DNA of 64,000 nucleotides, from positions 658,593-722,592 of the forward strand of contig CAWGIM010000015.1 of assembly GCA_963822615.1 (NCBI GenBank), written 5' to 3'. The notes beneath the pieces were generated by a model that ran no database searches, was not told the origin of the DNA, and saw nothing but the letters and a program-made list of their open reading frames with translations. The position numbers were made by a program, and so were the translations under genes. Shown piece by piece: positions 1-8,010 of this stretch. The DNA is from Trebonia sp963822615. GTDB taxonomy: Bacteria > Actinomycetota > Actinomycetes > Streptosporangiales > Streptosporangiaceae. Position 1 is the stretch's first letter. Each line of letters begins with the position of its first letter.

Positions 1-783
1 CACGCCAAGTGGGCCGCGTTCTACATCGTGATGGCGATCACCGACCCCGAGGTGGACGTGCACAAGGGCGCGTCCATGATCATCGTCCCGGCCGACACCC
101 CCGGCATCGTCATCGAGCGCAACATGGCCCTCTACGGCCACGACGAAGTGGGCGACGGCGGGCACGGCCTGGTCCGCTTCGACGGCGTCCGGGTGCCGGC
201 CGAGAACCTGCTCGGCGGCCCCGGCCAGGCCTTCGCGATTGCCCAGACCCGGCTCGGCGGCGGGCGGATCCACCACGCGATGCGTACCGTCGGCCAGGCC
301 CGCAAGGCGCTCGACATGATGATCGAGCGCGCCCTTTCCCGCAGCACCCAGGGCAGCAGGCTGGCCGACAAGCAGTCGGTGCAGAACTACATCGCCGACT
401 CCTACGCCGAGCTGATGCAGTTCCGGCTGTTCGTGCTGTACGTCGCCTGGCGCATCGACAAGCTCAAGGACTACCGGGCGGTGCGGCACGACATCGCCGC
501 CATCAAGGTGCTCACCCCGAAGGTGCTGCACGACATCGCGCAGCGCTCGATCCAGGTGCACGGCGCGCTGGCCACCACCAACGAGCTGCCGCTGGGCGAG
601 ATGTTCTCCGGCTCGATGATCCTCGGCCTGGCCGACGGCCCGAGCGAGGTGCACCGGGTGACCGTCGCCCGCACGCTGCTCAAGCGGGGCACCCCGGCCG
701 AGGGCCTGTGGCCGAGCTACTGGCTGCCGGCCCGGCAGGAGGCGGCCCGGGCCAAGTACGCCGAGTTCCTGGCGGCCGAGTAA
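1..783 (+). CDS. acyl-CoA dehydrogenase, C-terminal part (5' end outside window)
   Basis: The reading frame is open from base 1 and ends at TAA 781-783, leaving about 260 residues of an acyl-CoA dehydrogenase. What remains is the middle beta domain (the VRVPAENLLGG segment that precedes the C-terminal helices in this family) and the helical FAD-binding C-terminal domain, with the typical QVHGA stretch near residue 185 and a DGPSEVHRVTVAR segment close to the end. Enzymes of this family oxidise acyl-CoA thioesters to enoyl-CoA using FAD. The length and the VHGA-DGPSEVH pattern resemble the ACAD10/11-like group. The next gene, a phosphotransferase 34 bp downstream, supports this because ACAD and APH-like domains are paired or fused in that group. 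The true start is not visible. Confidence 0.93.
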   Translation, partial: HAKWAAFYIVMAITDPEVDVHKGASMIIVPADTPGIVIERNMALYGHDEVGDGGHGLVRFDGVRVPAENLLGGPGQAFAIAQTRLGGGRIHHAMRTVGQARKALDMMIERALSRSTQGSRLADKQSVQNYIADSYAELMQFRLFVLYVAWRIDKLKDYRAVRHDIAAIKVLTPKVLHDIAQRSIQVHGALATTNELPLGEMFSGSMILGLADGPSEVHRVTVARTLLKRGTPAEGLWPSYWLPARQEAARAKYAEFLAAE

Positions 784-817
784 TGAAGATAACCATCAGC
801 CCGAACGGGGGAGTGCG

Positions 818-1867
818 ATGACCAGCACCTCCCATGACCCGGAAACCGGGGTCATCGACACCAGTGCGCTCGCCCGCTGGATGGACAGCCGGGACCTGCC
901 CGGGGCGGGCCTGCCGGTCCAGGCCCGGCTAATCTCGGGCGGCATGCAGAACCACATCTTCGAGGTCAGCCGGGGTGACTTCCGGGCCGCGCTGCGCAAG
1001 CCGCCGGCCGCCGCGCCGGCCGAGCGGGACGAGGGCATCCTGCGCGAGTACCGCATCATCGAGGCGCTGACCGGGACCGGGGTGCCGATCACGGACGCCA
1101 TCGCCGCCTGCGCCGACACCAGCGTGCTTGGCCGCACCTTCTACCTGATGGACCTGGTCGACGGCTGGTCGGTGATGGGTACACCGGGCTGGTGGCCGTC
1201 CCCGTTCGACGACGACCTGGAAGCCAGGGCAGGGCTGGCGTACGAGCTGATCGACGGCATCGTCGCTATGGGCAACGTCGACTGGCGGGCGCGCGGCCTC
1301 GGTGACCTGGGACGGCCGGACGGTTACCACGACCGGCAGGTCGAGCGCTGGACCCGGTTCTACGACCGGGTCAAGGGCCGCGAGGTCCCCGGCCTGGAGG
1401 AGGCGACCCGCTGGCTGAGCTGCCACCGGCCGCTCGACTTCGTGCCGGGCGTCATGCACGGCGACTACCAGTTCCCGAACGTGATGTTCCGCCACGGCGC
1501 CCCCGCCCGGCTGGCGGCGGTCGTCGACTGGGAGATGGGCACCGTCGGCGACCCCAAGCTGGACCTCGCCTGGGCGCTGCACGGCTGGCCGGAGGACCCG
1601 GACGGGCCGTCCGACAACGTGTACCTGAAGGGGATGCCGCCCCGGTCGAAGCTGCTCGAGTTCTACGCCGAGCGGTCCGGCCGCCAGGTCGAGGACTTCG
1701 ACTACTACATCGTGCTCGCCCGCTGGAAGCTGGCGATCGTGCTCGAGCGGGGCTACCAGCGCGCCGCGGGCGACCCCAAGCTGGCGGGATTCGGCGACTA
1801 CGTGCTCAAGTACATGCGGGAGGCGGCGGAGACGGCCGCCTCCAGCGACTACCCTGCAGTTCTGTGA
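818..1867 (+). CDS. APH/choline-kinase-like phosphotransferase family protein
   Basis: A 349-residue kinase-fold protein of the aminoglycoside phosphotransferase superfamily. A basic residue that could bind ATP is K61 (LRKPP). The catalytic loop is HGDYQFPN (214-221) and the metal-binding DWE begins at D238. The ATG at 818 follows a GGGGGAG ribosome site. It sits between an acyl-CoA dehydrogenase and a GntR regulator and overlaps the latter by 4 bp. In eukaryotic ACAD10/11 and many actinobacterial operons this kinase domain accompanies an acyl-CoA dehydrogenase, where it phosphorylates hydroxylated acyl-CoA intermediates. A role with 4-hydroxyacyl or related CoA esters is therefore more likely than antibiotic resistance (inference). 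The substrate cannot be read from the sequence. Confidence 0.9.
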   Translation: MTSTSHDPETGVIDTSALARWMDSRDLPGAGLPVQARLISGGMQNHIFEVSRGDFRAALRKPPAAAPAERDEGILREYRIIEALTGTGVPITDAIAACADTSVLGRTFYLMDLVDGWSVMGTPGWWPSPFDDDLEARAGLAYELIDGIVAMGNVDWRARGLGDLGRPDGYHDRQVERWTRFYDRVKGREVPGLEEATRWLSCHRPLDFVPGVMHGDYQFPNVMFRHGAPARLAAVVDWEMGTVGDPKLDLAWALHGWPEDPDGPSDNVYLKGMPPRSKLLEFYAERSGRQVEDFDYYIVLARWKLAIVLERGYQRAAGDPKLAGFGDYVLKYMREAAETAASSDYPAVL

Positions 1868-2538
1868 CCGTTAGCAGCACCGCGCCGGGCCGGCGGGCCT
1901 ACGAGAACCTCAAGGAGGTGGCCGCCGACTACATCCGCTCGGCGATCGTCTCCGGTGAGCTGCCGGCCCGGAGCAAGATCGATCAGGACGAGGTCGCGGA
2001 GGCGCTCGGCATCAGCCGGGCGCCGGTCCGCGAGGCGCTGATCGAGCTGGCGCAGAAGGGCTTCGTGGACGCGGTCCCGCGCCGCGGCGCGTTCGTGGCC
2101 GAGCTGACCGCGGCCGACATCGAGGACTACTACGAGGTGGTCGCGTCGGTGTTCGGGCTGACGGCGCGACGCTCGGTCAGCCGGCTGTCCGAGGCCGACG
2201 TGGCCGAGCTGCGGCGGCTGCACGGCGAGGTGGCGGCCTCCGCCGACCCGGCCCGGCACCGTGCACTCGGCCGCCAGTTCTTCAACGTGATCACCGCGAC
2301 CGGCCGCTCGCCCCGCCTGGACTCGCTGCTGCAGCTGATCGGCGGGATGTTCCAGGGCAGCTTCTACTTCGAGTCGCCCGGCTGGGAGGAGCACGAGTCG
2401 CGCTACCAGGAGCGGCTGCTGACCGCGGTCGAGGCGGGCGACGAGCGGCTGGCGTCCGCGGTCAGCGAGGACTACCTGCACGGCTGCGGCCGGCTGATCA
2501 TCGATCACCTGCGGGCGCGCGGCTACTGGACGGCGTGA
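1864..2538 (+). CDS. GntR-family transcriptional regulator (FCD subfamily)
   Basis: A 224-residue regulator. The N-terminal winged helix-turn-helix (about residues 12-80) contains the GntR pattern, including EALGISRAPVREAL. An all-helical FCD-type effector domain with conserved E/R/H residues fills the rest. Translation starts at GTG 1864, overlapping the TGA of the kinase gene (GTGA), so the two are translationally coupled. FadR-type GntR proteins usually sense an organic acid or acyl-CoA and control adjacent catabolic genes. Being last in an acyl-CoA dehydrogenase operon, it probably regulates that operon. The gap of only 19 bp to the converging TetR gene has no obvious hairpin terminator. 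Confidence 0.92.
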   Translation: MTVSSTAPGRRAYENLKEVAADYIRSAIVSGELPARSKIDQDEVAEALGISRAPVREALIELAQKGFVDAVPRRGAFVAELTAADIEDYYEVVASVFGLTARRSVSRLSEADVAELRRLHGEVAASADPARHRALGRQFFNVITATGRSPRLDSLLQLIGGMFQGSFYFESPGWEEHESRYQERLLTAVEAGDERLASAVSEDYLHGCGRLIIDHLRARGYWTA

Positions 2539-2557
2539 GCACCGGCTTCGCCGCCGC

Positions 2558-3184
2558 CTAGTCCCGCTCGGCTCGCAGCCCGGCCACCAGCAGGCCGACC
2601 ATGCGGCGGGCGTCGTAGCGGGGGTCGCCGCCGATGCACAGGTTGCCGACCGCGCGCATCAGCTCGAGCGCCCCGACGTCGGCCCGCACCTCCCCGGCCG
2701 CGACGGCCGCCCGCAGCAACTGGTCGCACACCGGGACCAGCCGGTCGAGGAACTCGTGCAGCCCGTCAAAGCTGGCCTGGCCCGACCGCAGCAGCGCCGC
2801 CAGCCCGTGCTTGGTGACCAGGAAGTCGGCGAACAGGCTGATCCAGCGGGTCAGCGCGACGTGCGGCGAGCCGCTGGACGCCAGCAGGGCCGGCCCGGCC
2901 GCCGCGCACTCGTCCACCTGGTGCCGGTACACGGCGATGATGAGGTCGGCCCGGGTCGGGAAGTGCCGGTAGATGGTGCCGATGCCGACGCCCGCCCGGG
3001 CGGCGATGTCGCGCACCGGCGCGTCGACGCCGGCGCTGACGAAGACCTCAGCGGCCGCGCTGAGCAGGGCCTGCTGGTTGCGCTGGGCGTCGGCCCGCTT
3101 GCGCGGTGACGGCCGCGCTGCCCCTGCCCCTGCCCCTGCCCCTGCCGCTGCCCCGGCAGCCGCGGGCGCTTTCGCCTCGGGCAC
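2558..3184 (-). CDS. TetR/AcrR-family transcriptional repressor
   Basis: A 208-residue TetR protein. After a low-complexity Ala/Gly/Pro N-terminal tail (encoded by GCCCCT repeats around 3119-3150) comes the helix-turn-helix (about residues 35-80) ending in VGIGTIYRHFPTRADL, then a C-terminal ligand-binding domain with an SBP/TetR_C-like helix set. It is divergent from the LLM oxidoreductase gene at 3289. The 104-bp gap carries two 17-bp perfect palindromes that are good candidate operators, so autoregulation and control of the divergent operon are likely (inference). Its ligand is unknown. Confidence 0.93.
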   Translation of the reverse strand: MPEAKAPAAAGAAAGAGAGAGAARPSPRKRADAQRNQQALLSAAAEVFVSAGVDAPVRDIAARAGVGIGTIYRHFPTRADLIIAVYRHQVDECAAAGPALLASSGSPHVALTRWISLFADFLVTKHGLAALLRSGQASFDGLHEFLDRLVPVCDQLLRAAVAAGEVRADVGALELMRAVGNLCIGGDPRYDARRMVGLLVAGLRAERD

Positions 3185-3212
3185 CGGCTCGCCTCCTGAT
3201 TCGCCTTGCTAA

Positions 3213-3256
3213 ACGGAACCGAGTTCCGTATCGTTCTTGGCGGAACAAGGTTCCGC
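3213..3256. promoter_or_regulatory. twin palindromic operators for the divergent TetR/LLM genes
   Basis: Two perfect 7-3-7 inverted repeats: ACGGAAC-CGA-GTTCCGT at 3213-3229 and GCGGAAC-AAG-GTTCCGC at 3240-3256. Both share CGGAAC-N3-GTTCCG, and their centres are 27 bp apart. They lie between the TetR start (3184) and the LLM start (3289), the classic position of TetR-family operators. A CGGAACG half-like sequence also occurs at the LLM ribosome site. Confidence 0.8.
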
Positions 3257-3288
3257 TTATTCATGATGCTACCGAACGGAGGAACGCG

Positions 3289-4158
3289 ATGACAGGCACC
3301 GGCGCCATCAGCTTCGGCATCGGCACCGCGCCGCAGCAGGTCGGTTACCAGGACCTGCTGCGGGTCTGGGAAGAGGCCGACGCGATCCCGGAGATCGAGC
3401 ACGCCTGGGCGTTCGACCACCTGCTGCCGATCGGCGGCGACCCCGAGGGGCCCATCCTGGAGGGCTGGACCCTGCTGTCGGCGCTGGCCGCGCGGACCAG
3501 CCGGCTGCGGGTGGGCCTGCTGGTGACCAGCAACCGCATCCGGCCGCCGGCCCTGCTGGCCAAGATCGCGGCGACGGTGGACAACGTGTCCGGCGGGCGG
3601 CTCGACTTCGGCATCGGCGTGGGCTCGCGGACGGACATTCCCTGGGGGCGCCGCGAGTACGACGCCTACGGCCTGCCCTACCACGACGCGCAGGACGCGG
3701 TCGGCGGCCTGGCCGAGGCGCTGACGGTGATCAGGCGGCTGTGGACGGAAGACAAGCCGTTCGACTTCCACGGCCGTTACCTCGACCTGACCGGGGCGTT
3801 CTGCAACCCCAAGCCGGTCCAGCGGCCGGGGCCGCCGGTGGTCATCGGCGGGCAGGCGGCCCGCACCCTGCGGCTGGTGGCCGAGCACGCCGACGTGTGG
3901 AACATGCCCGGCGGCGACGCCGCGGCGGCCGCCGAGCGCAGCGCGCTGCTCGACCGCTACTGCGCCGAGATCGGCCGCGACCCCGCGTCGATTACCCGCT
4001 CGAACGTCGTGCGGGTCGCCTACGACCAGCCCGGCGCGGCCCGGGAAGCGGTCCGCCAGCAGGCGGCGGCGGGCTTCCGGCACCTGGTGCTGTCGCTGCC
4101 GGCCCCCTACCCGCCCGGGGTCGCCCGCTGGGTCGCGGACGAGATCATCGCACCGTAG
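3289..4158 (+). CDS. LLM-class flavin/F420-dependent oxidoreductase
   Basis: A 289-residue luciferase-like monooxygenase-fold protein. It has the TIM-barrel signatures AWAFDHLLPIGGD near residue 40, a SGGRLDFGIGVG strand-loop near 100, and a late P-V-V-I-G-G-Q motif near 180. This class uses F420 or FMN to oxidise alcohols, aldehydes or ring carbons. ATG 3289 was chosen because AACGGAGGAAC provides a strong ribosome site. The frame is open further upstream to 3106, but that stretch is Pro/Leu-rich and runs through the operators. It is divergently controlled with the TetR gene. The cofactor cannot be decided from sequence alone. Confidence 0.9.
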   Translation: MTGTGAISFGIGTAPQQVGYQDLLRVWEEADAIPEIEHAWAFDHLLPIGGDPEGPILEGWTLLSALAARTSRLRVGLLVTSNRIRPPALLAKIAATVDNVSGGRLDFGIGVGSRTDIPWGRREYDAYGLPYHDAQDAVGGLAEALTVIRRLWTEDKPFDFHGRYLDLTGAFCNPKPVQRPGPPVVIGGQAARTLRLVAEHADVWNMPGGDAAAAAERSALLDRYCAEIGRDPASITRSNVVRVAYDQPGAAREAVRQQAAAGFRHLVLSLPAPYPPGVARWVADEIIAP

Positions 4159-4205
4159 CTCCGGGGGCAGGTAAATCCGGGGTGGCACGCCGTCCCTCCC
4201 AGAGT

Positions 4206-4218
4206 TATACTCAGTTCA
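4206..4218. promoter_or_regulatory. regulon operator site 1 (TATACT-C-AGTTCA)
   Basis: A member of the 13-bp near-palindrome TAkACT-N-AGTmTA found repeatedly in this window. The left half-site is exact (TATACT) and the right is AGTTCA. It lies 16 bp before the GTG start of the DUF35 gene, overlapping a plausible -10 element, so binding would block transcription of the DUF35-thiolase-LLM operon. Confidence 0.55.
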
Positions 4219-4233
4219 AATAAGGGAGGCACG

Positions 4234-4623
4234 GTGGCGCAGATTCCGCTGGTGGATTACCTGGTCCTCGGCGATGACCCCTACCTCGTCGCCCAGGAGT
4301 GCGAGGACTGCCAGGCCCGCTACTTCGGGCGGCGCAGCGCGTGCGCGTCCTGCAGCGGCACCCGCTTCCGGACGGTTGACGTCCCCCGCGAGGGGACCGT
4401 GCACACGTTCACGATCGTGTCGCTGGCCGCCCCCGGCATCCCGGTGCCGTTCGTCGCGGCCGTGGTCGACTGCGGCGGCACCGTGGTCCGCGGCAACCTG
4501 GTCAACGTGGAGCCCGACCCGCGGCACGTGACGCTGGGCATGAAGGTCCGGCTGACCACGGTCCCGGTCGGCACCGACGCGGCCGGCACGCTGGCCGTCG
4601 GTTACGGCTTCGAGCCCGCCTGA
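4234..4623 (+). CDS. DUF35 OB-fold / zinc-ribbon acyl-CoA-binding protein
   Basis: A 129-residue protein. A rubredoxin-like zinc ribbon has four cysteines (C23-x2-C26 and C37-x2-C40), followed by an OB-fold with the family's T-F-T-I-V and G-x-V-R-G-N strands. Proteins of this family dock onto thiolase-like or MaoC-like partners in CoA-ester metabolism. In steroid side-chain degradation a DUF35 domain activates the Ltp2 retro-aldolase. The GTG start at 4234 has GGGAGG just upstream. The next gene (45 bp on) is a lipid-transfer-type thiolase, and the two most likely form a complex (inference from family precedent). Confidence 0.92.
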   Translation: MAQIPLVDYLVLGDDPYLVAQECEDCQARYFGRRSACASCSGTRFRTVDVPREGTVHTFTIVSLAAPGIPVPFVAAVVDCGGTVVRGNLVNVEPDPRHVTLGMKVRLTTVPVGTDAAGTLAVGYGFEPA

Positions 4624-4667
4624 CCAGGCTTGGCTCGCAGGGTAATAGCAGTAGAGGAGACCCCCTA

Positions 4668-5885
4668 GTGGCGGAAGACGTGTGGATCCTTGGCATCTCG
4701 ATGACCAAGTTCGGCAAGCACCCGAACGAGGACAACCTCGACCTGGCGTCGCGGGCCGCGCTTGACGCGCTGGCCGACGCGGGCATCGGGATGAAGGACG
4801 TCGGGGTCCTCGCGGCCGGCTGCCTGACCGCGGGCAGCTCGGCCTTCGGCCAGCTGCTGCAGAAGCAGATCGGGCAGACCGGCATCCCGGTGTTCAACGT
4901 GGCCAACGCCTGCGCCACCGGGGCGACCGCGCTGCGGGTGGCGACGATGGCGATCAAGGCCGGCGAGGCCGACTACGGCCTGGCGGTCGGGGTGGAGAAG
5001 CTGTCCGGCATGGGGCTGCTGGGCGCGCAGGGCCGGCCGGCCGCCAGCGACACCTGGACCCCGGAGGGCCGGGTCGGGGCGGTCGCCGCCCTGGACGGCC
5101 GGGTCGGCACCGAGAACATGCCCGGCGTGTTCGCCCAGATCGGCCTGGAGTACGGCCAGAAGTACGGCAACGTGAGCTTCGAGCTGTTCGCGCGGATCTC
5201 GGAGAAGAACCACGCGCACTCGACGCTGAACCCGCTGGCCGCCTACTCCCGCCGGTTCACGCTGGAGCAGATCATGAACGACGTCATGATCGCCTACCCC
5301 AACACCCGCCCGATGTGCTCGGCCAACTGCGACGGCGCGGCCGCGGCGGTGGTGGTCAGCGACGCCAAGCTGAAGACGCTGTCCCTCGCCCAGCGGGCCC
5401 GGGCGATCAAGGTCAGCGCGTCGATCCTCACCAGCGACCCCTGGCAGGAGGCCTGCCAGGTCCTGCCCGACGTGAACACGCTGACCAGGGCGGCGGCCGA
5501 GCAGGCCTACGAGCAGGCGGGGGTCGGCCCGGAGGACCTGGACCTGGTAGAGCTGCACGACTGCTTCGCCACCGCCGAGCTGGTGCACTACGACAACCTG
5601 AAGCTGTGCGAGCCGGGCGGCGCGGTCGACCTGTTCAACTCGGGCGCGACCTGGCGCGACGGCAAGACGCCGGTCAACGTCAGCGGCGGCCTTGAGTCCA
5701 AGGGGCACCCGATCGCGGCGACCGGGATCGCCAACATCTGGGAGATCTGCCAGCACCTGCGGGGCGAGGCGGGCCCGCGGCAGATCCCCGGCGCCCGGGT
5801 CGGCCTGGCCCACGTCATCGGGCTCGGCAGCGCCTGCGGAGTGCACATCCTGAGCAAGCCCTACGTCCGCTGCTCGGCCGCCTGA
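4668..5885 (+). CDS. lipid-transfer-protein-type thiolase (SCP-x/Ltp-like)
   Basis: A 405-residue thiolase-superfamily protein. The nucleophile region NACATG gives Cys82. HDCFATAEL (near 298) matches the N-(H)-E-x-F loop of SCP-x thiolases, GHPIAATG (near 347) carries the catalytic His, and GSACGVH is near the C-terminus. Because Cys82 is retained it could be a true thiolase, unlike Ltp2-type retro-aldolases, which work by a different mechanism. It starts at GTG 4668 with a GAGGAGA ribosome site and directly follows its likely DUF35 partner. A role in cleaving a branched or cyclic 3-oxoacyl-CoA is inferred. Confidence 0.92.
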   Translation: MAEDVWILGISMTKFGKHPNEDNLDLASRAALDALADAGIGMKDVGVLAAGCLTAGSSAFGQLLQKQIGQTGIPVFNVANACATGATALRVATMAIKAGEADYGLAVGVEKLSGMGLLGAQGRPAASDTWTPEGRVGAVAALDGRVGTENMPGVFAQIGLEYGQKYGNVSFELFARISEKNHAHSTLNPLAAYSRRFTLEQIMNDVMIAYPNTRPMCSANCDGAAAAVVVSDAKLKTLSLAQRARAIKVSASILTSDPWQEACQVLPDVNTLTRAAAEQAYEQAGVGPEDLDLVELHDCFATAELVHYDNLKLCEPGGAVDLFNSGATWRDGKTPVNVSGGLESKGHPIAATGIANIWEICQHLRGEAGPRQIPGARVGLAHVIGLGSACGVHILSKPYVRCSAA

Positions 5886-5914
5886 CTCACCCGGCTCGAT
5901 AGGAGAGACGCACG

Positions 5915-6892
5915 ATGAGGTTCGCGCTCCGCTTCGACTTCCGCAACCCGGCCGCGGGCGGCACCTCGACCGCCGACCAGTACGCGGCCGCGCTCGACAT
6001 GGTGCAGTGGGCGGACGAGCTCGGCTGCGCCAGCGTGCTGCTGTCCGAGCACCACGGGTCGGCCGACGGCTACCTGCCGAGCCCGGTCCCGATGCTGGCG
6101 GCGATGGCGGCGCGCACCAGCCGGGTCCCGTTCACCATCGCCGCCCTGGTGGCACCGTTCTACCACCCGCTCAAGCTGGCCGAGGACCTGATCGTGGCGG
6201 ACAACATCTCCCGCGGCCGGGTGGACCTGATCGTCGGGGGCGGCTACGTGCCGGACGAGTTCGCGATGTTCGGCGTGCCGATGAGGGAGCGGCCGGCCCG
6301 GGTCAGCGAGGTGCTGCGGACGCTGAAGGGCGCCTTCTCGGGTGAGCCGTTCGAGTACGCGGGCCGCACCGTCCAGGTCACGCCGGGGCCGTTCCGGCCC
6401 GGCGGCCCCCGCGTCTCGCTCGGCGGCAGCAGCGAGGGCGCCGCCCGGCGCGCCGCCCGGCTAGCCGACGGCTTCTTTCCCACCAGCCCGGACGTATGGG
6501 ACTTCTACCGGGACGAGCTGGAGCTGCTCGGGCGGCCTGACCCCGGGCCGTGCCCGCTGCCATCGGCCGGGCCGCTGCTGTTCGCCCTGGCCGAAGACGC
6601 CGAGCAGGGCTGGCAGCAGATGGCGCCGTCGTTCCTGCACCAGGCCAACGCCTACGGCACCTGGCGGGGCGACTCGGACCTCATTTCCCCCTACCGCACG
6701 GTGGCCGACCTGGATGCGCTGCGCGCCACCGGCCAGTACCGGGTACTCACCCCGGACCAGCTCATCGCGGAGCTGAAGGCGGCCCCGGTCCCCTTCGCCA
6801 ACCTGCACCCGCTGGTCGGCGGCATGCCGATCGACCTGGCCTGGTCCAGCCTGCGGCTGCTGGAGCGCGAGGTCCTGCCCGCCTTCAGCTAA
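5915..6892 (+). CDS. LLM-class flavin-dependent oxidoreductase
   Basis: A 325-residue luciferase-like protein. It has the N-terminal SVLLSEHHG segment near residue 48, NISRGRVDLIVGGGY near 95 and a central FRPGGPRVSLGGSS segment near 165, all expected of the bacterial-luciferase TIM barrel. ATG 5915 follows AGGAGA. It closes the DUF35-thiolase-LLM operon. The closest role by family is FMNH2- or F420-dependent oxidation of a pathway intermediate. It differs substantially from the LLM protein at 3289, so it is not a recent duplicate. Confidence 0.9.
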   Translation: MRFALRFDFRNPAAGGTSTADQYAAALDMVQWADELGCASVLLSEHHGSADGYLPSPVPMLAAMAARTSRVPFTIAALVAPFYHPLKLAEDLIVADNISRGRVDLIVGGGYVPDEFAMFGVPMRERPARVSEVLRTLKGAFSGEPFEYAGRTVQVTPGPFRPGGPRVSLGGSSEGAARRAARLADGFFPTSPDVWDFYRDELELLGRPDPGPCPLPSAGPLLFALAEDAEQGWQQMAPSFLHQANAYGTWRGDSDLISPYRTVADLDALRATGQYRVLTPDQLIAELKAAPVPFANLHPLVGGMPIDLAWSSLRLLEREVLPAFS

Positions 6893-6927
6893 CCGGACGG
6901 GACGTGGCGCGGAAAAGCTGTCTAGCG

Positions 6928-7443
6928 CTAAAGGTCAGATGCCTGATGGTGCGCCAGGACCGCTCCGCAATGCAGCTGCCGACGCCACCAGGCCGTCGCG
7001 CTGAAGTTCTCCAAGAACATCATCGACTGTCCCACATCACGTACGAAATTGTCCGGTGACTTCGGCCGGATGTCCCACTGAGCCAGAGTCTTCGGCGGGA
7101 AGTCCTTCAGGTTCCTGGTCACGATGAGCTGGGCGTTGACCTTGATCGCGGCAGCTAGGACGTGGCGATCGTCAGGGTCTGGAAGGTCAATCGAGTCAAT
7201 TAGAGGCTGATAGCCGGTCACCAGACAATCGCGTACCGCGCCGTTTACGAGATCGGGCAAACGGGCTGCCCTCTCATCTGTGATGTCGGGGCGGTTCTGC
7301 TGCAATGCTCTGAGCATCTCGTCAATGATTTGCTCAGTCCACTTCGCCTGCACTAGGTGGGGCTGCTGGGCAATTCGGATCAACAGGTCGCGCAGCGTGT
7401 TCGGATAGAGCACGTTGGCGTCGTAGATCACGATGAAGGCCAT
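6928..7443 (-). CDS. PIN-domain toxin (VapC-like)
   Basis: A 171-residue PIN-domain protein with acidic metal ligands D8 (YDANVLYP), E42, the D90-D92 cluster (DPDDRHVLAAAI) and D114 (TRNLKDFP). Such proteins are Mg-dependent RNases. It lies 2 bp downstream of its probable antitoxin in the same operon. Residues after about 130 do not look like the usual C-terminal helices of this PIN subfamily, so the tail may be altered by an old frameshift. Base composition and codon use are less GC-biased than the neighbours, which suggests recent acquisition. Confidence 0.85.
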   Translation of the reverse strand: MAFIVIYDANVLYPNTLRDLLIRIAQQPHLVQAKWTEQIIDEMLRALQQNRPDITDERAARLPDLVNGAVRDCLVTGYQPLIDSIDLPDPDDRHVLAAAIKVNAQLIVTRNLKDFPPKTLAQWDIRPKSPDNFVRDVGQSMMFLENFSATAWWRRQLHCGAVLAHHQASDL

Positions 7444-7445
7444 GG

Positions 7446-7904
7446 TCAGTACAGGTCCAGCTCCTCGGTAAGCTCGGCGAGCTTATCGGCCGCAACGCGC
7501 CTGTCCAGATCGTCCTGGCGCTTGTAGTGCATCAGGTCCTCGAACCTGATCCTTCGGTGTCTCCCGACCTTGCGGAAGGAGATCTTGCCGCTCTCGAGCA
7601 AGCCGATCAGGTACGGACGCGAGACGTTGAGTATGGCCGCAGCCTGCTGCGTGCTGAGCTCCACTTCCTTCGGAAAGATCTGGACCCCGCGTCCCTGCGC
7701 TAGCAGATCGAGGATCTGGGCGAACATGACCGCCGTTGCTCGCGGGATGACAAGAGCGTCCTCTGTCCCGACTTCCCCGACGGCCTCAATGAGGTCGTCA
7801 TCTGGGTGTCCTTCGAGGTACTCCTTGATGCGCCTAGCAGCACGATCCGCGATCTCAGCATCAACATCGCCCGGGTTGATCGAACCGATACTACGTACAG
7901 CCAT
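7446..7904 (-). CDS. excisionase/MerR-like HTH antitoxin
   Basis: A 152-residue protein whose C-terminal half (about residues 85-140) is an excisionase-type helix-turn-helix: STQQAAAILNVSRPYLIGLL, then RKVGRHRRIRFEDLMHYKRQ. The N-terminal half is helical and acidic and probably neutralises the PIN toxin. ATG 7904 was chosen because AGGGGGG lies 8 bp upstream; an in-frame GTG at 7913 is too close to that ribosome site. HTH-xis plus PIN pairs are a known toxin-antitoxin arrangement, the antitoxin repressing the operon. The region is lower in GC than its surroundings. Confidence 0.85.
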   Translation of the reverse strand: MAVRSIGSINPGDVDAEIADRAARRIKEYLEGHPDDDLIEAVGEVGTEDALVIPRATAVMFAQILDLLAQGRGVQIFPKEVELSTQQAAAILNVSRPYLIGLLESGKISFRKVGRHRRIRFEDLMHYKRQDDLDRRVAADKLAELTEELDLY

Positions 7905-8010
7905 ACTTGCCACCCCCCTTCAATCGCATTATCCGCAACAAACGAATCCTTCGCAATCATACCCGAGAGTAGGCCAGCGCACACGAGGTGACCCGAGGGC
8001 GGTGCCACAC

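Noticed and set aside
818..1867. Aminoglycoside resistance gene
   Set aside because: The fold matches, but the neighbour is an acyl-CoA dehydrogenase with ACAD10/11-like features, which favours a metabolic kinase.
2851..4188. A 445-codon minus frame over the LLM gene and TetR region
   Set aside because: It has low-complexity composition and crosses the operators. The TetR and LLM frames explain the region.
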